Part shown: in pieces, positions 17,328-26,037 of the stretch
How positions within the stretch are numbered: the stretch's first letter is position 1
Layout of the letters: each line of letters starts with the position of its first letter
Source: Gemmatimonadota bacterium
GTDB lineage: Bacteria; Latescibacterota; UBA2968
Direction: 5' to 3'
Length of the DNA stretch: 32,437 bases
Assembly: GCA_002714465.1 (NCBI GenBank)
Contig: PAXL01000039.1
Location: forward strand, 27,172-59,608
Notes under the pieces: model-generated
Databases searched by the model: none
Told to the model about the DNA's origin: nothing
Seen by the model: the letters and a program-made list of their open reading frames with translations, nothing else
Position numbers and translations under genes: made by a program

Positions 17328-17740
17328 TCTTTTACATTCTGCACTTAAAACTCATCACTCGTAACTCGGTTTCTAGATGTTCTGAAACTACCACACATTT
17401 ACTCTCCGCCACCTCGCACCTAACCGTGCGTATACGATCATCAACGTGTCTCGCCACACGGGCTCGGGAGATCCCTTTTAGACACGTGTGGTGGTCTCTA
17501 GGAGCCAAGCAACTAGAGGGAATACGGGCTGAACACGCACAATACGGTCCTCATTGATAGTCTTGCCCAGAAACCGAAGACGGTGACGCCACTCACGTTC
17601 GACTATCGGACCCGCGGCAGTACGTATGTCAGTTCGACCCGCATCCGTCAGCCGGCCTCAATTTCACCGATATGAGGCCCGGCGGAACACCCGGACGAAG
17701 TTTCCACAGCGAATCCACAGACCCGGAGCAATCAAAACCT
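17328..17740 (+). other. Intergenic region with overlapping inverted repeats
   Basis: No convincing gene is visible. CGTGTCT (17445-17451) pairs with AGACACG (17480-17486), and CCACACG (17454-17460) can pair with CGTGTGG (17485-17491). A third local pairing, CGTGT/ACACG, lies within 17445-17460. These are mutually exclusive structures. An in-frame upstream ATG for the next gene lies at 17672. Confidence 0.3.
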
Positions 17741-19246
17741 ATGCCTGACACTTCATTCCACAATCTCTCACCCCACGCCAAAGACCTGGCCGAACAATCG
17801 CTCAGCTGGTCCGAACCTTATTGGGATCCCGAGTCAGCTCTGTTGCTCTCCAGCAAACCAGGAGAAGGGGTTTCGAATCCTAGATCGATCGTGAGGAACT
17901 CGGTCTGGCTCGCCGTTGGATTCCTGCTTAGGAACGGCAAGGGAGACACCGACCGTGCCGTACGCACCCTACACGCGATCATCGACGCACAGATCGACGA
18001 ACCCGGCGTGCCCTATCACGGCACCTACTACCGATGGATAGGCGAGCCGAACCCACCCGGGATGGACGCGGTAATGTGGCGAGACTTCGACCCGAACTGG
18101 CGCCAGTTCATAGGTCTTGGACTGGCTACTACAATAGAGGAATACGAACACCGACTTCCAGCAGACCTGATCGAACGCATCGACAGGTCGCTCGAACTCG
18201 CGGTTATCGGTGAACCACCGAATCGATGTCCACCACGATACACAAACATCGCTCTGATGAAGGCAGCTCTCAACGTTTGGGTCGGGAAACGCCTGAATCG
18301 GTCGGATATGGTCGAGTATGGTGAGACATTCGGGCGAGAAATCTACGACCTGTTCCGCCAAACCGATGCCTATGCGGAATACAACTCGCCGACCTACTAC
18401 GGCACGAATTTTTACGCCTTGGGGTTTTGGCGGAGATACCTAGATGGATCCCCGTTGCACGAATGGGGCGCTTATATGGAAGCTGAACTCTGGAGGGACA
18501 CGGCTGCCTACTACCACGCAGGGCTGCGCAACCTATGCGGGCCATTCTCACGCAGCTACGGAATGGACATGACGCGCTACACTGCACTCGTCACCCTAGC
18601 CTTCTGGATGGCCTTCGGTAAGGACATCACACCGTTTCCTGCACAGGACCGCAGCCTGACCACCCGGCAGGGAATCGACCACGAGTTCGTCTATGGACCA
18701 TGTATGGCCATCTACGACTCGAACGCGCCCGACGACGTGCTCGAATCATTCAGGACCTTCATCGGACCAAGACGGCGCGAAAAGCAGATCATGACCGAGC
18801 CAGATCGGGTCGCCACAACGTGGATGCAAGACGACTACATGCTCGGCGCGGAATCCACAGGTGGATATGTTTTCCAGAGCTACCAGTTTCACCCGGTCAC
18901 GGCACACTGGCTCTGCGAGAACGGAGAGGTTGGCTGGCTGCGCCTCAAACACATCGGCTCAATCGATGCGCGAGCGGATGAGGGCCGGGTCACCATCGCG
19001 GCACCAACGAGCAAAAATATCTCCGCACGTGAAGGAGATAGCACAACCTTCACGTTCGAGTTCTACGCACCAAGACTGACCGAGGGTGACATCACTGCGG
19101 ATACTTGGCGTCTAAATGGGATGTCCGTTTCTGTTAAGACAGACCTATCGGATGTTCACGTGCAGAAAGAGAAATCCGTTGTCTCGGCCACGTACACAAG
19201 TACTTTGGACACCGCCAGTTTCGAACTCACGTTCCGTAAGCAATAG
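17741..19246 (+). CDS. Second toroid-like protein, probably glycan-active, family not assigned
   Basis: This protein has 501 residues from MPDTSF, or 524 from an ATG at 17672. The first 340 residues or so are helical and rich in Trp and Tyr (GTYYRWIGEPN, DFDPNWRQFIGLGL, AEYNSPTYYGTNFYALGFW, GPFSRSYGMDM), as expected for an alpha/alpha toroid. The last 100 residues are beta-rich (STTFTFEFYAPRL, SVSVKTDLSDVHV). The EYNSPTYYG motif recurs in large families of uncharacterised toroid proteins. No signal peptide is evident. The next gene starts 4 nt after this stop, so the two are co-translated. A role in glycan breakdown is inferred from fold and neighbours. Confidence 0.6.
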   Translation: MPDTSFHNLSPHAKDLAEQSLSWSEPYWDPESALLLSSKPGEGVSNPRSIVRNSVWLAVGFLLRNGKGDTDRAVRTLHAIIDAQIDEPGVPYHGTYYRWIGEPNPPGMDAVMWRDFDPNWRQFIGLGLATTIEEYEHRLPADLIERIDRSLELAVIGEPPNRCPPRYTNIALMKAALNVWVGKRLNRSDMVEYGETFGREIYDLFRQTDAYAEYNSPTYYGTNFYALGFWRRYLDGSPLHEWGAYMEAELWRDTAAYYHAGLRNLCGPFSRSYGMDMTRYTALVTLAFWMAFGKDITPFPAQDRSLTTRQGIDHEFVYGPCMAIYDSNAPDDVLESFRTFIGPRRREKQIMTEPDRVATTWMQDDYMLGAESTGGYVFQSYQFHPVTAHWLCENGEVGWLRLKHIGSIDARADEGRVTIAAPTSKNISAREGDSTTFTFEFYAPRLTEGDITADTWRLNGMSVSVKTDLSDVHVQKEKSVVSATYTSTLDTASFELTFRKQ

Positions 19247-19250
19247 CTCA

Positions 19251-20042
19251 ATGTCTATACCTAAAGACCACAGCTACCTCTTCGACCTGCAAGGTTTCAT
19301 CGTGCTGGAGAACGTGCTAACTCAAGAGGAGTGTAACGTCATTCTGGACGTGTTGTCGGACCTAGAGGCCAAGGAATATGAGGACACGTGGATCGAGGCG
19401 ATCGGTGGCGGAAGACCAACAAAGGAAGCACAGCGAGAGAATCAAATCCGGCTGAACGGGCTCCCCAGACTGGACCCGATCTTCGATTCGTTGATCGGTC
19501 ATGATCGCGTTCTCCCCTACCTGCATGAGTTCGTCGGCGAACCCCAGCTGATCAATACTTGGTCGATCTCAAAAAGCAAGGGAGCAGCATTCAGCGGCTG
19601 GCATCGAGGCATCCCAACCACGGACCACACGTATAGAAACGGTATCATTCGGACGCGGATGCTCAACACTGTTTACTTCCTAAAAGACAACGGCCCGGAA
19701 GACGGGTGTGTCGTCGCCATTCCGGGCTCGCACAAAAGCAACATCGATATCGACCTCCAGGCTCGTCCTGCTTACGAGATGCCGGGCGCGACCCCGATCA
19801 CCGGGCGGGCCGGTGACTGTTTGATCTTCTCGGAAGCCACACTGCACGACGGTCTGCCCAAGACCACAGACGGTGTGCGAACAAACCTCTACTACAACTA
19901 CGTCCACGCACACTATAACGTGATGACCCGAGAGCCCAGAAACTGCCACCATTTCTACTTCCCGCCCGAGGTTCGCAGTCGGTTTGACGACACTCGCCTG
20001 GAGCTCACCCAGTGGATGGATCTGGCGAGATGGGACTATTGA
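19251..20042 (+). CDS. PhyH-family protein with H-x-G instead of H-x-D
   Basis: This 263-residue protein aligns with the phytanoyl-CoA dioxygenase family: DLQGFIVLENVLT at the start, PEDGCVVAIPGSHKSN near 149-164, the distal His in EATLHDGLP (H199), and R210 for 2-oxoglutarate. At the first iron site the motif is GWHRGIP, so H118 is followed by G120 where an Asp is normal. The loss of the carboxylate is also seen in Fe(II)/2OG halogenases, but D125 lies a few residues further on. Related marine PhyH-like families with an LHGG-type motif exist to my knowledge. The start MSIPKD lies 4 nt after the toroid gene stop. The reaction is unknown. Confidence 0.8.
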   Translation: MSIPKDHSYLFDLQGFIVLENVLTQEECNVILDVLSDLEAKEYEDTWIEAIGGGRPTKEAQRENQIRLNGLPRLDPIFDSLIGHDRVLPYLHEFVGEPQLINTWSISKSKGAAFSGWHRGIPTTDHTYRNGIIRTRMLNTVYFLKDNGPEDGCVVAIPGSHKSNIDIDLQARPAYEMPGATPITGRAGDCLIFSEATLHDGLPKTTDGVRTNLYYNYVHAHYNVMTREPRNCHHFYFPPEVRSRFDDTRLELTQWMDLARWDY

Positions 20043-20089
20043 GACTACAGTTTTTCAGGGAGAAGTGAAACATCGACAGGGTCGAAAAG

Positions 20090-21175
20090 ATGAGTTCTGA
20101 AATGCCACGAACAATGTCGGCAGTCATCTGCCACGCGCCGGAGGACTATCGCCTCGAGGAGCAGGCGGTTCCTAAACCCGGAGCGGAAGAGGTAGTGATA
20201 CGAGTGGATTCCGTGGGAATCTGTGCGAGTGACCTGAAATGTTACTTGGGCGCTCCGATGTTCTGGGGGGATAATACGCGGGAGGGCTACTGTCAGGCGC
20301 CGATCATACCGGGTCACGAATTTGTGGGGACGGTCGCCGCCCTCGGCGACGGCGCGGCTGCGAAGTATGGTCTCGAGATCGGAGATCGTGCGGTTTCTGA
20401 GCAGATCGTCCCCTGTGGAGATTGTCGATACTGTCAGTGCGGCCAGTACTGGATGTGTGACGTGCACGACATCTACGGGTTTCGCCAGGCAACCTTTGGT
20501 GCGATGGCGGAGTATATGCGGTTTCCGGCAAAGGCACTCAACTACAAGGTCCCCGAATCGATCCCGTCGCACCACGCAGCGTTCATCGAACCCCTCGCCT
20601 GCTCGATTCACGCGGTCCAAAGAGGCAAAATCGAGCTTCAGGACGTCGTCGTCATAGCGGGTGCGGGCCCCCTCGGACTCGGCATGATCGCAACAGCCAG
20701 GATGAAAAATCCAGCCCTGCTGATCTCGCTCGACCTGAACGACCAGCGTCTGGAGATCGCCAAAGCCTGCGGAGCTGACCTAGGAATCAACCCGTCAACG
20801 GTCGATGCCGTTGACGAAGTCCTTGCGTTGACCGAGGGCTACGGCTGCGACGTCTACATCGAAGCGACCGGACATCCTAACGCAGTCCTGCAGGGCCTCC
20901 AGATGATCCGAAAGCTAGGAACCTTCGTCGAGTTCAGCGTGATGCGTGAACCCGTCACGGTCGACTGGACCATCATCGGCGACACGAAAGAACTCAACAT
21001 CCACGGCTCGCACCTCGGACCGCACTGCTACCCTATCGCCATCCGGATGATCGAACAGGGCCTGATACCTCTAGACGATATCGTCACCCATCGCCTACCT
21101 CTTGCCGCGTTCCAAAAGGGGATCGATCTCGTTGCAGACGGCCAAAGCTCGATCAAGGTTACGTTGGAACCCTAA
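20090..21175 (+). CDS. Zinc-dependent medium-chain alcohol dehydrogenase, erythritol/L-threitol dehydrogenase-like
   Basis: This 361-residue MDR enzyme has catalytic zinc ligands C45, H76 and E77 (GICASDLK, PGHEF) and structural zinc cysteines C109, C112, C115 and C123. The nucleotide-binding motif is GAGPLG at 191-196. Long stretches resemble the erythritol/L-threitol dehydrogenase group: FWGDNTREG, VSEQIVPCGDCRYC, QYWMCDVHDIYGF, CGADLGINPSTVDAVDE, VDWTIIGDTKEL. It would oxidise a polyol or sugar hydroxyl with NAD. The ATG at 20090 follows the H-x-G PhyH gene by 47 nt, so the two likely form one transcript. The assignment to a polyol substrate is by resemblance only. Confidence 0.88.
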   Translation: MSSEMPRTMSAVICHAPEDYRLEEQAVPKPGAEEVVIRVDSVGICASDLKCYLGAPMFWGDNTREGYCQAPIIPGHEFVGTVAALGDGAAAKYGLEIGDRAVSEQIVPCGDCRYCQCGQYWMCDVHDIYGFRQATFGAMAEYMRFPAKALNYKVPESIPSHHAAFIEPLACSIHAVQRGKIELQDVVVIAGAGPLGLGMIATARMKNPALLISLDLNDQRLEIAKACGADLGINPSTVDAVDEVLALTEGYGCDVYIEATGHPNAVLQGLQMIRKLGTFVEFSVMREPVTVDWTIIGDTKELNIHGSHLGPHCYPIAIRMIEQGLIPLDDIVTHRLPLAAFQKGIDLVADGQSSIKVTLEP

Positions 21176-21280
21176 CGGTCGCAGAGAATCAAAAGCGGTG
21201 GAGCAGGTGTGGTAGCCCCTGCTCTTCTGCTTCACATAGAAATCTCAGAACCCGTATACACCACCCCCATACTAAAACAG

Positions 21281-22141
21281 ATGATCACCAATTACTACCT
21301 CGGCCTCCCCATGTGGGCACACAAACTCTGGATCGGAGAGTTCTTCGCACCCAAAACGCCGCAGAGCAAGCTGCTTGGGGAGTATGCCAGCGTCTTCAAC
21401 AGTGTCGAGGGAAACACGACATTCTACGCGAACCCTAAGCCGGAGACAATTCAGCGGTGGAGTGAAGAAACGAGCGCGCACTTTCGCTTCTGCTTCAAGT
21501 TTCCGAAGTTGATCACACACGAAAGGAAGCTTCGTAACGTCAGGCGAGAGGTCGTCGAGTTTCTCGAGCTGCTCGACCCGATCGCGCATCAGCTAGGCCC
21601 GTTTTTAGTCGGATTGCCGGCTACGTTCGACCCGTGTTCGATGGATGTGCTGGCTGGCTTCTTGGAGATCCTGCCGGAAGATTTTTCTTATGCTGTCGAA
21701 TTCAGACACCCTGCGTTCTTCCGTGAGGCGGAAGAGGACGCCAACAGGTTTCTCGAAGACCGAGGCGTGGATCGGGTGCTCTTTCATACAAACACGCTCT
21801 TGGCGGTTCAGACGGAAGACCCGGATTTGATCGAGTCGCAACGACAGAAGCCGCACGTTCCGCATAGAACCTTTGCAACAGGACCCAGACCCTTTGTACG
21901 ATTCGTGGGGCCACCCCACGTAGAGGATAATCTTCCTCATCTCGATAAATGGGCGGATGTGGTAGCGGGGTGGATACGGGAAGGGCGAGAACCATATGTC
22001 TTCCTACATCACGCACCGGTAGACTACCACGCTCCGCGGCTTGCGACAAATTTTCATGAGATGCTCGCATCCCGTATCTCCGTAGGAGAGATACCGGACT
22101 GGCCGATACATCGACAGCAAGATCAACTGACGCTTTTTTGA
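21281..22141 (+). CDS. DUF72 family protein
   Basis: This 286-residue TIM-barrel-like protein of the DUF72 family (PF01904) has YYLGLPMWAHKLWIGEFF at the start, the conserved FNSVEGNTTFYANPKPETIQRW segment (shown in part), HFRFCFKFPKLITHE, SYAVEFRHPAFF, PFVRFVG, and a C-terminal YVFLHHAPVDYHAP. The function of the family is unknown; members often sit near nuclease or sugar genes. I chose ATG 21281 because it begins the conserved first strand; a GTG at 21209 would add 24 residues. It follows the zinc dehydrogenase on the same strand. Confidence 0.88.
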   Translation: MITNYYLGLPMWAHKLWIGEFFAPKTPQSKLLGEYASVFNSVEGNTTFYANPKPETIQRWSEETSAHFRFCFKFPKLITHERKLRNVRREVVEFLELLDPIAHQLGPFLVGLPATFDPCSMDVLAGFLEILPEDFSYAVEFRHPAFFREAEEDANRFLEDRGVDRVLFHTNTLLAVQTEDPDLIESQRQKPHVPHRTFATGPRPFVRFVGPPHVEDNLPHLDKWADVVAGWIREGREPYVFLHHAPVDYHAPRLATNFHEMLASRISVGEIPDWPIHRQQDQLTLF

Positions 22142-22306
22142 CACACAGCCTAAGAGCGCAAGGAGTCTTGTATGTTGTTACCTCAACGAAACCCTCGCAC
22201 GCTGAGGTTACCATCCTGCGCTAACACGAATCGATACCGACTAGGCGTCCGACCGCTTCAAGCTCAATTGTGAAGAGAGGGACGTGATACTCTTGGCGAA
22301 ACGCTC

Positions 22307-23446
22307 GTGACGAACCGTCGAAATCAGATTGAACATTTTGGAGCGGGCTCCATCCGAAAGGCTGAAGCACTCCTGGCCGACTATGGGATCCGTTCCTGCT
22401 TTCTGGTCGCGGACGGCGTCGCCTACGATGCATCGGGCGCGAGGAATCATCTCCAAGCAACATTTCGTCAGCTCGACCGTCTCACCACTTTTACGAACTT
22501 CGCGTCAAACCCGACCCTAGAGGCCGTCAAGTCCGCACTTGCGGCGGCAGAGGGATCGGTCTACGACTGTGTGATTGCGGTAGGGGGTGGCACGGCGATC
22601 GACATCGCAAAACTCGTCAGCGTCACCATGGAATCAGATCTCAACGAACTCATATCCGGTGCGACAGAACCAACGCGCAAACCCCTCTTGCTTGCGATTC
22701 CCACGACGGCGGGCACAGGAAGCGAAGCTACACATTTTGCAGTGTTGTATATCGATGGCACCAAGCACTCGATCGCCCGGCAGGACGTGCTTCCCGACGT
22801 TGCTCTGATCGATCCCGATCTCCTTGCGAGTGCTCCCTCATCAGTAATGGCGCACACGGGACTAGACGCGATCAGCCAATGCATCGAATCTGCCTGGAGT
22901 ATTCTCTCGACATCCGATTCAATCGACTTCGCACTCGAGGGATTGAAACTCGGTATCGACAACATTCGAGGCGCCGTCGACCTTTCCAACACCCTATCCC
23001 TCGAGGCAATGGCCAGATCCGCCCATCTCTCAGGAAAGGCGATCAACATCAGCAAGACTACAGCATCCCACGCGCTATCCTACCATCTAACGACCGCGTT
23101 TGGGATTCCTCACGGTCTGGCCGTCGCTTTGACCATCCCACCGCTGATCCAATACAACGCCGCCATCTCAGAGACTGATTGCAATGACACTCGTGGTGCC
23201 GATTACGTCCGTAGTAGCGTAACTGAGGTGTGTGCACAGTTCACCGAGGTCACCTCCGATCAGACTGCTGGGGCGCTGACCCAACTCTTATCAGACCTAG
23301 GCCTCTCACCTCGCCTCCGGGATTACGGAATTTGTCGATCGGATCTGGGTTCAATTGTCGATGCCGTCAATGTGGAGAGACTCGGCAACAATCCACGAAG
23401 GATGAACCAGGCCGATCTGTTCGTTTTGGTTCAGGAAGCCTATTGA
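22307..23446 (+). CDS. Iron-type alcohol dehydrogenase, phosphonoacetaldehyde-reductase-like
   Basis: This 379-residue group III ADH has the nucleotide motif GGGTAID (93-99) and IPTTAGTGSE (131-140). Metal-site candidates are D187, H255 and H269; Q191 sits where many members have His (DAISQCIES). The segments IESAWSILSTSDS, SAHLSGKAINISKTTASHALSYHLT and GIPHGLAVALT resemble phosphonoacetaldehyde reductases of phosphonate biosynthesis more than generic butanol dehydrogenases. No PEP mutase or phosphonopyruvate decarboxylase is in the window, so the substrate could equally be a sugar-derived aldehyde. The start is GTG at 22307; frames upstream are blocked by stops. The Fe or other metal is inferred from family. 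Confidence 0.85.
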   Translation: MTNRRNQIEHFGAGSIRKAEALLADYGIRSCFLVADGVAYDASGARNHLQATFRQLDRLTTFTNFASNPTLEAVKSALAAAEGSVYDCVIAVGGGTAIDIAKLVSVTMESDLNELISGATEPTRKPLLLAIPTTAGTGSEATHFAVLYIDGTKHSIARQDVLPDVALIDPDLLASAPSSVMAHTGLDAISQCIESAWSILSTSDSIDFALEGLKLGIDNIRGAVDLSNTLSLEAMARSAHLSGKAINISKTTASHALSYHLTTAFGIPHGLAVALTIPPLIQYNAAISETDCNDTRGADYVRSSVTEVCAQFTEVTSDQTAGALTQLLSDLGLSPRLRDYGICRSDLGSIVDAVNVERLGNNPRRMNQADLFVLVQEAY

Positions 23447-23492
23447 CTGCCGTTCACCCTGCCTTGCCCGACGAAGCCTTAGCACCTACAGG

Positions 23493-23514
23493 ATGAGGTG
23501 GAGAGTAACCTCAT
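23493..23514 (+). repeat. Hairpin between the iron-ADH and PhyH genes
   Basis: ATGAGGT and ACCTCAT form a 7-bp perfect stem with an 8-nt loop. No T-tract follows, so an intrinsic terminator is unlikely. The hairpin could be a processing or regulatory structure ahead of the PhyH gene. Confidence 0.3.
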
Positions 23515-23567
23515 GACCTACAGAGTTGAGAACCCCATAAAAAAGAATTCATAAAACAGGAGCACCG

Positions 23568-24326
23568 TTGCCAGACTTCAAAAAAGCAAAACAAGCCTTT
23601 GACCGCGACGGATTCGTCGTTCTCAGGAGTTTCCTAGGCGACGACGGAACGACTGACCTGATCGACAACGTCGATCGCTATATAAATAAAGTGGTTCCAA
23701 CCGTACCGCCCGAGAACGCCTTCTACGAAGACACCTCAGATCTCTCGACGCTCAAACAGCTGCCACATATGCATCTCCACGACCCTTATTTCAACCGGAT
23801 GCTGAACAAGAGCCCGTTCCGTGAGCTTGCGGAAATGTTGCTGGATGGCGAAGTCGTACCGAAGAACGCACAATACCTGTGCAAACCACCCCAAACAGGC
23901 CAAGCAACACCACCCCATCAGGACGGATACTATTTCATGATTGAACCTGTCGAGGGCCTTACGATGTGGATCGGGATGGATCACGCGGATGAGGAGAACG
24001 GATGTCTGCGCTACGTGAAAGGTTCTCACCGTCTGGGACTTCGTCCTCACAGTAGAACGCAAACACTCGGATTTTCTCAAGGGATAACCGACTTTGGAAC
24101 CGAGGGTGACTTAACTAACGAAAAAGCCTATACAGCATCTCCTGGCGACGTGCTCGCACATCACGCCCTTGCCATTCATCGCGCTGACTCGAATCGGTCC
24201 ATCGACCGCCCCCGTAGAGCAATCGGCCTAGTCTATCTCTCCTCCTGCGCCAAAGAACGCACGGAAGAGCTCTCCGAATACCGCCGTAAACTCGCAGACG
24301 ACTTGACCTCAAAGGGTCGTATCTAG
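23568..24326 (+). CDS. Phytanoyl-CoA dioxygenase family oxygenase
   Basis: This 252-residue PhyH protein has an intact iron triad: H117-Q-D119 in TPPHQDGYY, a distal His (H204, AIHRADSN), and R217 as a candidate 2-oxoglutarate ligand. EENGCLRYVKGSHRLG (143-157) is the usual conserved block. The start is TTG at 23568, with AGGAG 7 nt upstream (ACAGGAGCACCG). It is the last gene of the plus-strand sugar cluster and convergent with sthA. It is a standard PhyH protein and differs from the H-x-G paralogue four genes upstream. Substrate not recognisable. Confidence 0.87.
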   Translation: MPDFKKAKQAFDRDGFVVLRSFLGDDGTTDLIDNVDRYINKVVPTVPPENAFYEDTSDLSTLKQLPHMHLHDPYFNRMLNKSPFRELAEMLLDGEVVPKNAQYLCKPPQTGQATPPHQDGYYFMIEPVEGLTMWIGMDHADEENGCLRYVKGSHRLGLRPHSRTQTLGFSQGITDFGTEGDLTNEKAYTASPGDVLAHHALAIHRADSNRSIDRPRRAIGLVYLSSCAKERTEELSEYRRKLADDLTSKGRI

Positions 24327-24453
24327 CCAACACAACCTCTATCAACGTTGGCACAAGTACTTGGACACAGTGCACTTTTAACCTCAGGCAGCTGCTGTAA
24401 GCTATTAGTGCCTGCACAGACACTTTCTGCGCTAATCCAGCCGTACACAGCGA

Positions 24454-24489
24454 AGCCCCGCCATTAGGCAAGGCTCTTCCTCCGTTTTT
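24454..24489 (+). terminator. Possible weak terminator after the PhyH gene
   Basis: AGCC (24454) pairs with GGCT (24472) around an inner GCC-ATTA-GGC stem, and a run of five T follows at 24485-24489. The stem is short and interrupted, and about 9 nt separate it from the T-run. It lies between convergent genes, where a terminator is expected. Confidence 0.3.
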
Positions 24490-24515
24490 CCGCTCTTCGC
24501 TCAGTGCTCTTCGCC

Positions 24516-25889
24516 TCACTTCACCCGATTCAACCCGTTCAGCGCCGCCACACGATACGCCTCGGCCATCGTCGGATAGTTGAACGTCGTGTTGATGAAA
24601 TACATCAGCGTATTCGCTTCACCTTCCTGTGCGATGATCGCCTGTCCGATGTGGATGATCTCGGACGCCTGATACCCGAAGCAGTGGATTCCGAGGAGTT
24701 GGAGCGTCTCTTGGTGGAATAGGATCTTGAGCATCCCCGTTTTCCGCCCTGTGATCTGCGCACGCGCCAGGTGTCGGAAGAACGCGTGGCCCACCTCATA
24801 CGGAATCTTCTTCTGCGTCAGTTCCTTTTCGTTCATCCCCACGGAACTGATCTCGGGAATTGTATAGATCCCCGTAGGCATATAATCGATCAAGTTCGTG
24901 TCACACAGCCCCTCGACCATGTGTGTAGACGCGAAACGACCCTGATCGTAAGCTGCGCTCGCCAGATTGGGGAACCCGACGACATCCCCGACTGCGTAGA
25001 TGTGCGGTTGTGCCGTCTGGTAGTTCTCGTTGACGACGATCGAACCACGCTCATCCGTCTTAATCCCAAGTGCCTCAAGCCCGATCCCGGACGAGTTGCC
25101 CGTACGGCCCTGTGCCCAGAGGAGCATATCGCTCCGAATCACCTTGTTCGACTTCAGGTAGAGGCGCACCTCATTGTCATCCGCTTCCACCTTCTCGTAT
25201 TCCTCGTTGTGACGAATCACCACGCCCTGATCTCGCAGGTGATAGGCAAGCGCATCGATGATCTCGTCATCAAGGAAAGACAATAATTGATGGCGGCTGT
25301 TGATCAGGTTCGTTTTGATCCGGAGCCCCCGAAAAATCGATGCATATTCACACCCAATCACACCCGCGCCGTAGATCGTAATCGTTCTCGGATTCTGGTC
25401 GGTCTTGAGGACCGAGTCGCTGTCAACGACACGCGGATTTCCAAAGTCGACATCCGGCGGGTGATACGGGTGAGATCCCGTTGCGATCAGGAAACCAGAA
25501 GCTGTGAACTGCTCGGTCCCGCCAGCGCTCAACTCGACCTCCACCTTGTGTGGACCGACGAATCGTCCACGTCCGTTGTAGACATCCAGATCGTTCCGGT
25601 CGTAGTGCCCCTGCCGTACATCGACTTGCTGCTTGATCACGGCTTCGGCGTTCACCAACAAGGTTTGATAATCCTGCTCGTTGAACGTTCCCGTATCTGC
25701 AAGCATCTGGATCGACTGGCGCAGCGCCTTGCTCGGGATCGTGCCGCGATGAGTGCAGTTCCCCCCAACAAGCGGCTTATCCTCGATAATCGCCACCTTC
25801 TTGCCGGACTTCGCCGCCTTCATCGCCGCCCCTTCACCGCCGGGGCCGCTACCAATCACGACAACGTCGTAGTCAAACTCTTCAGCCAC
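24516..25889 (-). CDS. sthA: Soluble pyridine nucleotide transhydrogenase
   Basis: This 457-residue flavoprotein of the disulfide-reductase family matches SthA (UdhA) closely. It has the FAD motif GSGPGG (13-18) and [13 protein letters not shown] at 42-54, with C45 present and T50 in place of the second redox cysteine, the feature that marks SthA. Further matches are [16 protein letters not shown], the C-terminal FAD segment [21 protein letters not shown], and [23 protein letters not shown]. It interconverts NADPH and NADH, balancing reducing power from sugar oxidation. The start is GTG at 25889. It lies downstream of the 136-residue gene on the same strand, separated by about 150 nt containing a hairpin. 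Confidence 0.96.
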   Translation of the reverse strand: MAEEFDYDVVVIGSGPGGEGAAMKAAKSGKKVAIIEDKPLVGGNCTHRGTIPSKALRQSIQMLADTGTFNEQDYQTLLVNAEAVIKQQVDVRQGHYDRNDLDVYNGRGRFVGPHKVEVELSAGGTEQFTASGFLIATGSHPYHPPDVDFGNPRVVDSDSVLKTDQNPRTITIYGAGVIGCEYASIFRGLRIKTNLINSRHQLLSFLDDEIIDALAYHLRDQGVVIRHNEEYEKVEADDNEVRLYLKSNKVIRSDMLLWAQGRTGNSSGIGLEALGIKTDERGSIVVNENYQTAQPHIYAVGDVVGFPNLASAAYDQGRFASTHMVEGLCDTNLIDYMPTGIYTIPEISSVGMNEKELTQKKIPYEVGHAFFRHLARAQITGRKTGMLKILFHQETLQLLGIHCFGYQASEIIHIGQAIIAQEGEANTLMYFINTTFNYPTMAEAYRVAALNGLNRVK

Positions 25890-25958
25890 AATGGACCTGC
25901 CTGTTGTGCTCTGCCCTCTATCTCAACCCAACTTCTGCGCCTACTCGAGCCCGGAAGG

Positions 25959-26009
25959 CGAGCAGGTGAGTGGGAGCAACTGCAACTTCCCCCCGCTCGC
26001 CTCTGCTCG
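25959..26009. repeat. Long imperfect inverted repeat upstream of sthA
   Basis: The left arm 25959-25974 (CGAGCAGGTGAGTGGG) pairs with the right arm 25992-26009 across a 17-nt loop, with a 2-nt bulge and two G-U pairs if read on the plus strand. No T-tract is adjacent on either strand. It lies in the gap between the 136-residue gene and sthA, where it could affect mRNA stability or attenuation. Confidence 0.45.
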
Positions 26010-26037
26010 AATAACGGGACCCGTAAAACACTTCGCG

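Noticed and set aside
22307..23446. Phosphonate biosynthesis cluster
   Set aside because: Only the reductase-like gene fits; no PEP mutase or phosphonopyruvate decarboxylase is present.
22203..23513. Inverted 9-bp TGAGGTTAC / GTAACCTCA flanking the iron-ADH gene
   Set aside because: A 9-bp match over 1.3 kb is expected by chance, and there is no transposase or target duplication.
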